Shown: positions 60,041 to 64,000 of the stretch, in pieces
How positions within the stretch are numbered: the stretch's first letter is position 1
Layout: each line of letters opens with the position of its first letter
Assembly (NCBI RefSeq): GCF_022024015.1
Contig: NZ_CP091786.1
Coordinates: 744,001-808,000 of the forward strand
Reading direction: 5' to 3'
From: Prevotella sp. E9-3
GTDB taxonomy: Bacteria; Bacteroidota; Bacteroidia; Bacteroidales; Bacteroidaceae
Length of the DNA: 64,000 nucleotides
Notes under the pieces: generated by a model
What the model was told of the DNA's origin: nothing
Seen by the model: the letters and a program-made list of their open reading frames with translations, nothing else
The model's database searches: none
Made by a program: the position numbers and the translations under genes

Positions 60041-61075
60041 TTATACCTCGCTTTCTTTAAGCTTCTCCATAATCTGTGCTTCAAGTTCCTCGCACAGTTC
60101 TGGGTTGTCTTTCAGTAATGCTTTAGTGGCATCGCGTCCTTGGGCCAGTTTTGATTCGCCGTAGCTGAACCAAGAACCACTCTTTTTGATGATGCCGAAC
60201 TCAGTGCCCAAATCAACGATTTCGCCGATTCTTGAGATTCCTTCGCCAAAGGTGATCTCAAACTCTGCTTTGCGGAAAGGAGGAGCAACTTTGTTCTTTA
60301 CTACTTTTACGCGAACCTGATTGCCAATGACATTATCGCCATCCTTAATGCTGGTTACACGGCGAATGTCCAAGCGAACAGAAGCATAGAATTTCAAAGC
60401 ATTACCACCAGTAGTGGTTTCGGGATTACCAAACATTACACCGATTTTCTCGCGCAGCTGGTTGATGAAAATACAAGTAGTGTTGGTCTTGGCAATGGTC
60501 GAAGTGACTTTGCGCAGTGCCTGACTCATCAGACGTGCATGAAGACCTACAGCCGAGTCGCCCATGTCGCCTTCAATTTCTTTCTTAGGTGTTAAGGCTG
60601 CTACTGAGTCAATAACGATAATGTCGATAGCAGCAGAGCGTATCAGCTGGTCGGCAATTTCTAAAGCCTGCTCGCCATTGTCGGGTTGTGAGATGTACAG
60701 ATTGTCTATGTCCACGCCCAGTTTCTGTGCATAGAAACGGTCAAAAGCATGTTCGGCATCGATGAATGCTGCAATACCACCTGCCTTTTGGGCTTCGGCA
60801 ATTGCATGGATGGCCAATGTGGTCTTACCGCTGGATTCTGGGCCATAGATTTCAATGATACGTCCTTTGGGATATCCACCTACTCCAAGTGCAGCATTCA
60901 GAGAGATAGAACCAGTTGGAATAACTTCTACGTTTTCGATTTTCTCCTCGCCCATACGCATGATAGAACCTTTGCCAAAGTCTTTTTCAATTTTTGACAT
61001 GGCTGCCTGCAAGGCTTTCAGTTTTTCTTGTTGAGGTGAGAGAGCCTCAGTGCTTTCAAATTCTTTTTTTGCCAT
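60041..61075 (-). CDS. recA: Recombinase RecA
   Basis: 344 residues, normal RecA length. Walker A is GPESSGKTT, Walker B is [10 protein letters not shown], loop L2 is around [20 protein letters not shown], and the N-terminus carries [20 protein letters not shown]. It drives homologous recombination and LexA/UmuD cleavage. It begins 22 bases after the GH92 gene in the same direction, so some transcription may come from that operon; no clear promoter is seen in the gap. Confidence 0.98.
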   Translation of the reverse strand: MAKKEFESTEALSPQQEKLKALQAAMSKIEKDFGKGSIMRMGEEKIENVEVIPTGSISLNAALGVGGYPKGRIIEIYGPESSGKTTLAIHAIAEAQKAGGIAAFIDAEHAFDRFYAQKLGVDIDNLYISQPDNGEQALEIADQLIRSAAIDIIVIDSVAALTPKKEIEGDMGDSAVGLHARLMSQALRKVTSTIAKTNTTCIFINQLREKIGVMFGNPETTTGGNALKFYASVRLDIRRVTSIKDGDNVIGNQVRVKVVKNKVAPPFRKAEFEITFGEGISRIGEIVDLGTEFGIIKKSGSWFSYGESKLAQGRDATKALLKDNPELCEELEAQIMEKLKESEV

Positions 61076-61097
61076 AATTAGTGTTATTATTATCGTA

Positions 61098-63326
61098 TTA
61101 TTTCATTGTAAACTCCAGTGTACCTCCATCAACAATCTGTTGGTGTGTAAGGGTAAAGCCTTTCAACGGTTTCCCATTAAGTCTCACCTTTTTTACATAG
61201 ATACGTTCCGGTGTTTTGTTTTTTGCTGTGATTATAAAGTCTTTTCCATTGGCCATGTGTAATGTGGCGCGTTGGAAGAGTGGTGTGCCAAGCACATATT
61301 CGGCGGATCCTGCATGGAATGGGTAGAATCCAAGTGACGAGAAAATGTACCATGCTGACATTTGGCCGCAGTCGTCATTTCCTGCATAACCGCATGGCGT
61401 GGCGCGATAGAACTCCGTACGAACCTGATGAACCAATTCCTGAGTACGTTCCGGACGACCGGCAAAGTTGTACAGATAGACCGTATGATGACTTGGTTCG
61501 TTGCCGTGGGCATACTGTCCGATGAATCCACTGGCATTGCCGTTTATCTCTCCACTTGTAGCAGTTAGGGAGAAATTCTCGTCAAGCTTCTTCAAAAAGG
61601 GCTTTTCACCTCCGAAGAGGCTGATAAGACCTTGAGGATCGTGAGGAACGAACCACATATATTGCCAGGCGTTGCCTTCAACAAAGCATGGCTGTTCGTA
61701 TGAGAGCGGATCAAATCCTTCTATCCATTCTCCTTTCTCGTCTTTCGGACGGAAGAATCCTGTTGTCGGGTCGAAAAGGTTTCGATAGAAGAGACTGCGG
61801 CGGTGAAAACGCTCATAGTCTTCCATTCGTCCCAACTTCTTGGCTACGGCTGCTACGCATGCATCATCAAAACATTGCTCAAGGGTAATGCTAACACTTG
61901 TGTTCTGAAGTGTCTGAGGCATATAACCATATTGTTCCCATATTTCAAACGGTGAGTTCAGGTGAGTACGAGTGCTACTTTCTATCATTGCCTGATAGGC
62001 TTCCTCAACGTTGATTCCTGGAAGGTTAGCCAAAATAGCATCAGCCACAACGGGAATGGCATGGTTACCGATCATACAGTAGTTTTCCTGTCCCCAAAGA
62101 TCCCAAATGGGCAAATAGCCATAAGTCTTATGGTGAAGAATCATGTCTCGGACAAACTGACTGGCTACCTCAGGCGCAATGAGTGTGTATAGTGGATGAG
62201 CAGCTCGGAACGTGTCCCATAGACTGAATGTGCTATGGTAGGTCTGTCCTGCAGGCATCTGTTTTATCTCGTAGTTGGTGTCCATGTAGCGTCCATCTAC
62301 ATCGCTCATGGTATTGGGCTGCATGAGTACATGATAGAGTCCCGTATAGAAAATCGTTTTCTGTTCGTCGGTTCCTTCTATCTCAATGCGTTTAAGTTCG
62401 TGCTCCCAACAGTCGTGCGCAGCTTTTGTGTAGGCATCAAACTGCCAACTGCTGGCTTCGGCTTTCATGTTTTTGCGCGCTCCTTCTACATCAACAGGTG
62501 AGATTGCTACTTTTACCGTCAAATGGCGACTGTCTGCTGGGGAGAAACTTAGCGCGCAGCGTAATGTCCGTCCATTGACCACATCACTCTTTCCTGCGTT
62601 TCTACTACCATCCATAAGTAATCGTTTGTTGAACGGACGTGAGAATTCTGCACGGAAATAAACTTTGCGAAGTTTTGCCCAACCTGTTATTACACGATAG
62701 CCTTCTATTGTATGATCGTTAATGATGCGCAACTGGCTTTGGATAATGTCGTATGAACGGCGACCAGAATAGTAAGCCTGTCCGCGGAATGTTCCACGAT
62801 CTAAGTCCAACACAATAGTTTGCTCCTTCCCTTCTGGGAAAGTATAACGATGTATTCCTGTGCGTACGGTTGAAGATAGTTCGGCACGTACGCCACTCTC
62901 CTGTAAATAGACGCTGTAATAGCCTGGGTGAGCCTCTTCTGCGTTATGACTATAATGTTGACTGAAGTCGGCTGCAGCGAGTTGTTCGGGCGTCACTTCA
63001 GAAGAAGTTGGCATCAGACTTACATCGAAAAGGTCTGTACATCCCGTGCCGCTTAGATGGGTATGGGTGAATCCGTAAATTTTGTCTTTGTTGTAGTCAT
63101 AACCAGAACAAGGATCCCAAGTGACCATTTGTTCTGTTTCAGGACTTAGCTGAACCATGCCCTGTGGCATTGTGGCACCAGGGAAGGTACTACCACTCAG
63201 CGCTCCCGTTTCATCAGTTTGTGTGCCAATAAAAGGGTTAACATAAATGGTATAATCCTGTGCCTGCGCCATCAAAAAGGCGCAGGCAGACAGGATGAGA
63301 ATGGTAAAAGTTCGTTTTTGTGTCAT
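61098..63326 (-). CDS. GH92 family alpha-mannosidase
   Basis: 742 residues with a signal peptide ([13 protein letters not shown]). GH92 landmarks are [67 protein letters not shown] and [24 protein letters not shown]92 enzymes are calcium-dependent exo-mannosidases acting on N-glycans or yeast mannan. It starts ten bases after the carboxynorspermidine-synthase-like gene and ends 22 bases before recA, an unusual operon partner for recA. A periplasmic location is expected. Confidence 0.93.
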   Translation of the reverse strand: MTQKRTFTILILSACAFLMAQAQDYTIYVNPFIGTQTDETGALSGSTFPGATMPQGMVQLSPETEQMVTWDPCSGYDYNKDKIYGFTHTHLSGTGCTDLFDVSLMPTSSEVTPEQLAAADFSQHYSHNAEEAHPGYYSVYLQESGVRAELSSTVRTGIHRYTFPEGKEQTIVLDLDRGTFRGQAYYSGRRSYDIIQSQLRIINDHTIEGYRVITGWAKLRKVYFRAEFSRPFNKRLLMDGSRNAGKSDVVNGRTLRCALSFSPADSRHLTVKVAISPVDVEGARKNMKAEASSWQFDAYTKAAHDCWEHELKRIEIEGTDEQKTIFYTGLYHVLMQPNTMSDVDGRYMDTNYEIKQMPAGQTYHSTFSLWDTFRAAHPLYTLIAPEVASQFVRDMILHHKTYGYLPIWDLWGQENYCMIGNHAIPVVADAILANLPGINVEEAYQAMIESSTRTHLNSPFEIWEQYGYMPQTLQNTSVSITLEQCFDDACVAAVAKKLGRMEDYERFHRRSLFYRNLFDPTTGFFRPKDEKGEWIEGFDPLSYEQPCFVEGNAWQYMWFVPHDPQGLISLFGGEKPFLKKLDENFSLTATSGEINGNASGFIGQYAHGNEPSHHTVYLYNFAGRPERTQELVHQVRTEFYRATPCGYAGNDDCGQMSAWYIFSSLGFYPFHAGSAEYVLGTPLFQRATLHMANGKDFIITAKNKTPERIYVKKVRLNGKPLKGFTLTHQQIVDGGTLEFTMK

Positions 63327-63336
63327 GCTTCAGTGA

Positions 63337-64000
63337 TTACAGTTCTAAATCACCGTCATGAATCTCATGCCAAGGCAGTCCTTGCTTGTTCAACTGTTCC
63401 AGGAATGGATCTGGGTCGAACTCCTCAACATTGTGTACACCTGGTTTGTTCCAGAGACCCTTGCAGAACATCATCGCACCTATCATGGCAGGAACACCGG
63501 TGGTATATGATACACCTTGCATACCAGTCTCTTCATAAGCAGCACGGTGTGAGCAGTTATTATATATATAATAGGTGTGCTCCTTACCGTCGTTGCCAAT
63601 ACCACGAATGCGGCAACCAATAGAGGTCTGTCCTTCGTAGTTTTCGCCAAGATCCTGTGGGTTAGGCAGAACAGCCTTGAGGAATTGCAGAGGAACAATC
63701 TTTACTTTAGCAGTGCCTGAGCCATCAGCAAGTGGTGCCTCGTATTCTACTTCGTCAATGCGGCTCATGCCGATATTCTGAATAACTTCCAGGTGCTTCA
63801 AGTATTGCTGACCGAAGGTCATCCAGAAACGTGCACGCTTGATAGTGGGGTAGTTGATTACCAGCGATTCAATCTCCTCATGGTGCAAAAGATAGCTGTC
63901 GCGAGGTCCAATCTCTGGATAGGTGAGATCCTTGTGTATCTCCAGAGGTTCTGTCTCTACCCATTTGCCATTCTCCCAATAAAGACCCTTTTGGGTGATT
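63337..64000 (-). CDS. Saccharopine dehydrogenase family, carboxynorspermidine-synthase-like (3' part)
   Basis: The gene continues past the right edge; about 221 C-terminal residues are visible. The frame stays open beyond 63888 (for example TYPEIGPRDSYLLHHEE), so the TTG there is an internal Leu. LYWENGKWVETEPLE and RARFWMTFGQQYLKHLEVI match the carboxynorspermidine synthase group, which makes carboxyspermidine or carboxynorspermidine in the alternative polyamine pathway. The NAD(P)H-binding N-terminus is outside the window. It is the first visible gene of the run leading to GH92 and recA. Confidence 0.85.
   Translation of the reverse strand, partial: ITQKGLYWENGKWVETEPLEIHKDLTYPEIGPRDSYLLHHEEIESLVINYPTIKRARFWMTFGQQYLKHLEVIQNIGMSRIDEVEYEAPLADGSGTAKVKIVPLQFLKAVLPNPQDLGENYEGQTSIGCRIRGIGNDGKEHTYYIYNNCSHRAAYEETGMQGVSYTTGVPAMIGAMMFCKGLWNKPGVHNVEEFDPDPFLEQLNKQGLPWHEIHDGDLEL

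Noticed and set aside
1..64000. tRNA or rRNA genes
   Set aside because: No cloverleaf with T-loop consensus or rRNA sequence was noticed, and none is needed to explain the element ends.

Overview
The window looks like the chromosome of a gut or oral Bacteroidales bacterium, most likely a Prevotella/Segatella relative. The evidence is recurrent TAnnTTTG promoter -7 boxes, few Shine-Dalgarno sequences, secreted enzymes for plant and host glycans (PL11, GH115, GH92), a C-terminal YYTLDGR-type sorting tail, and a transferred tet(Q)-rteA-rteB block. The species itself is inferred. No tRNA, rRNA or CRISPR array was seen.

Layout. 1-5.4 kb: the end of a helicase/exonuclease gene, a His-rich metal P-type ATPase, and a peroxide-defence operon (two glutathione peroxidases around an OhrR-type repressor). 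Both promoters carry paired palindromic operators. 5.5-9 kb: a TonB receptor with a DUF4374-like lipoprotein (iron/siderophore type). 9.1-11.2 kb: a self-regulated YtrA-type GntR/ABC operon. 11.2-21.5 kb: plant-polysaccharide enzymes (PL11 rhamnogalacturonan lyase, GH115 glucuronidase), a plug-barrel outer-membrane protein and GltS. 22.2-34.8 kb: a defence island with DinD, a broken Fic protein, type III-like Mod and Res, an ApeA-like HEPN protein, an intact Fic protein, a DinD-RhuM fusion and a Fic remnant. 34.8-36.6 kb: a Sel1-like protein and an overlapping unknown gene.

36.64-56.54 kb is an integrated mobilizable element at the 3' end of dnaK. Its module is a tyrosine integrase, a zinc-ribbon/HTH protein, VirE-N and DUF3987 replication-type proteins, a MobV relaxase and an oriT-like hairpin. 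Both ends carry the same 25-nt hairpin and a dnaK tail, and four copies of an ACATGT...CAAAA motif sit just inside the ends. A CTnDOT-type fragment (about 37-46.76 kb: broken pcfK and helicase genes, tet(Q), rteA, rteB, a RibD/DHFR-fold gene) has been spliced into this element. Its right junction has beheaded an ATPase-type gene coupled to a UvrD-like helicase, probably a two-gene defence cassette. A 121-nt long-range palindrome followed by an intrinsic terminator precedes the RibD-like gene and looks like an undescribed structured leader RNA.

56.5-64 kb is core chromosome: dnaK, a secreted unknown protein, recA, a GH92 mannosidase and the 3' part of a carboxynorspermidine-synthase-like gene. 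The last three run in one direction with very short gaps.
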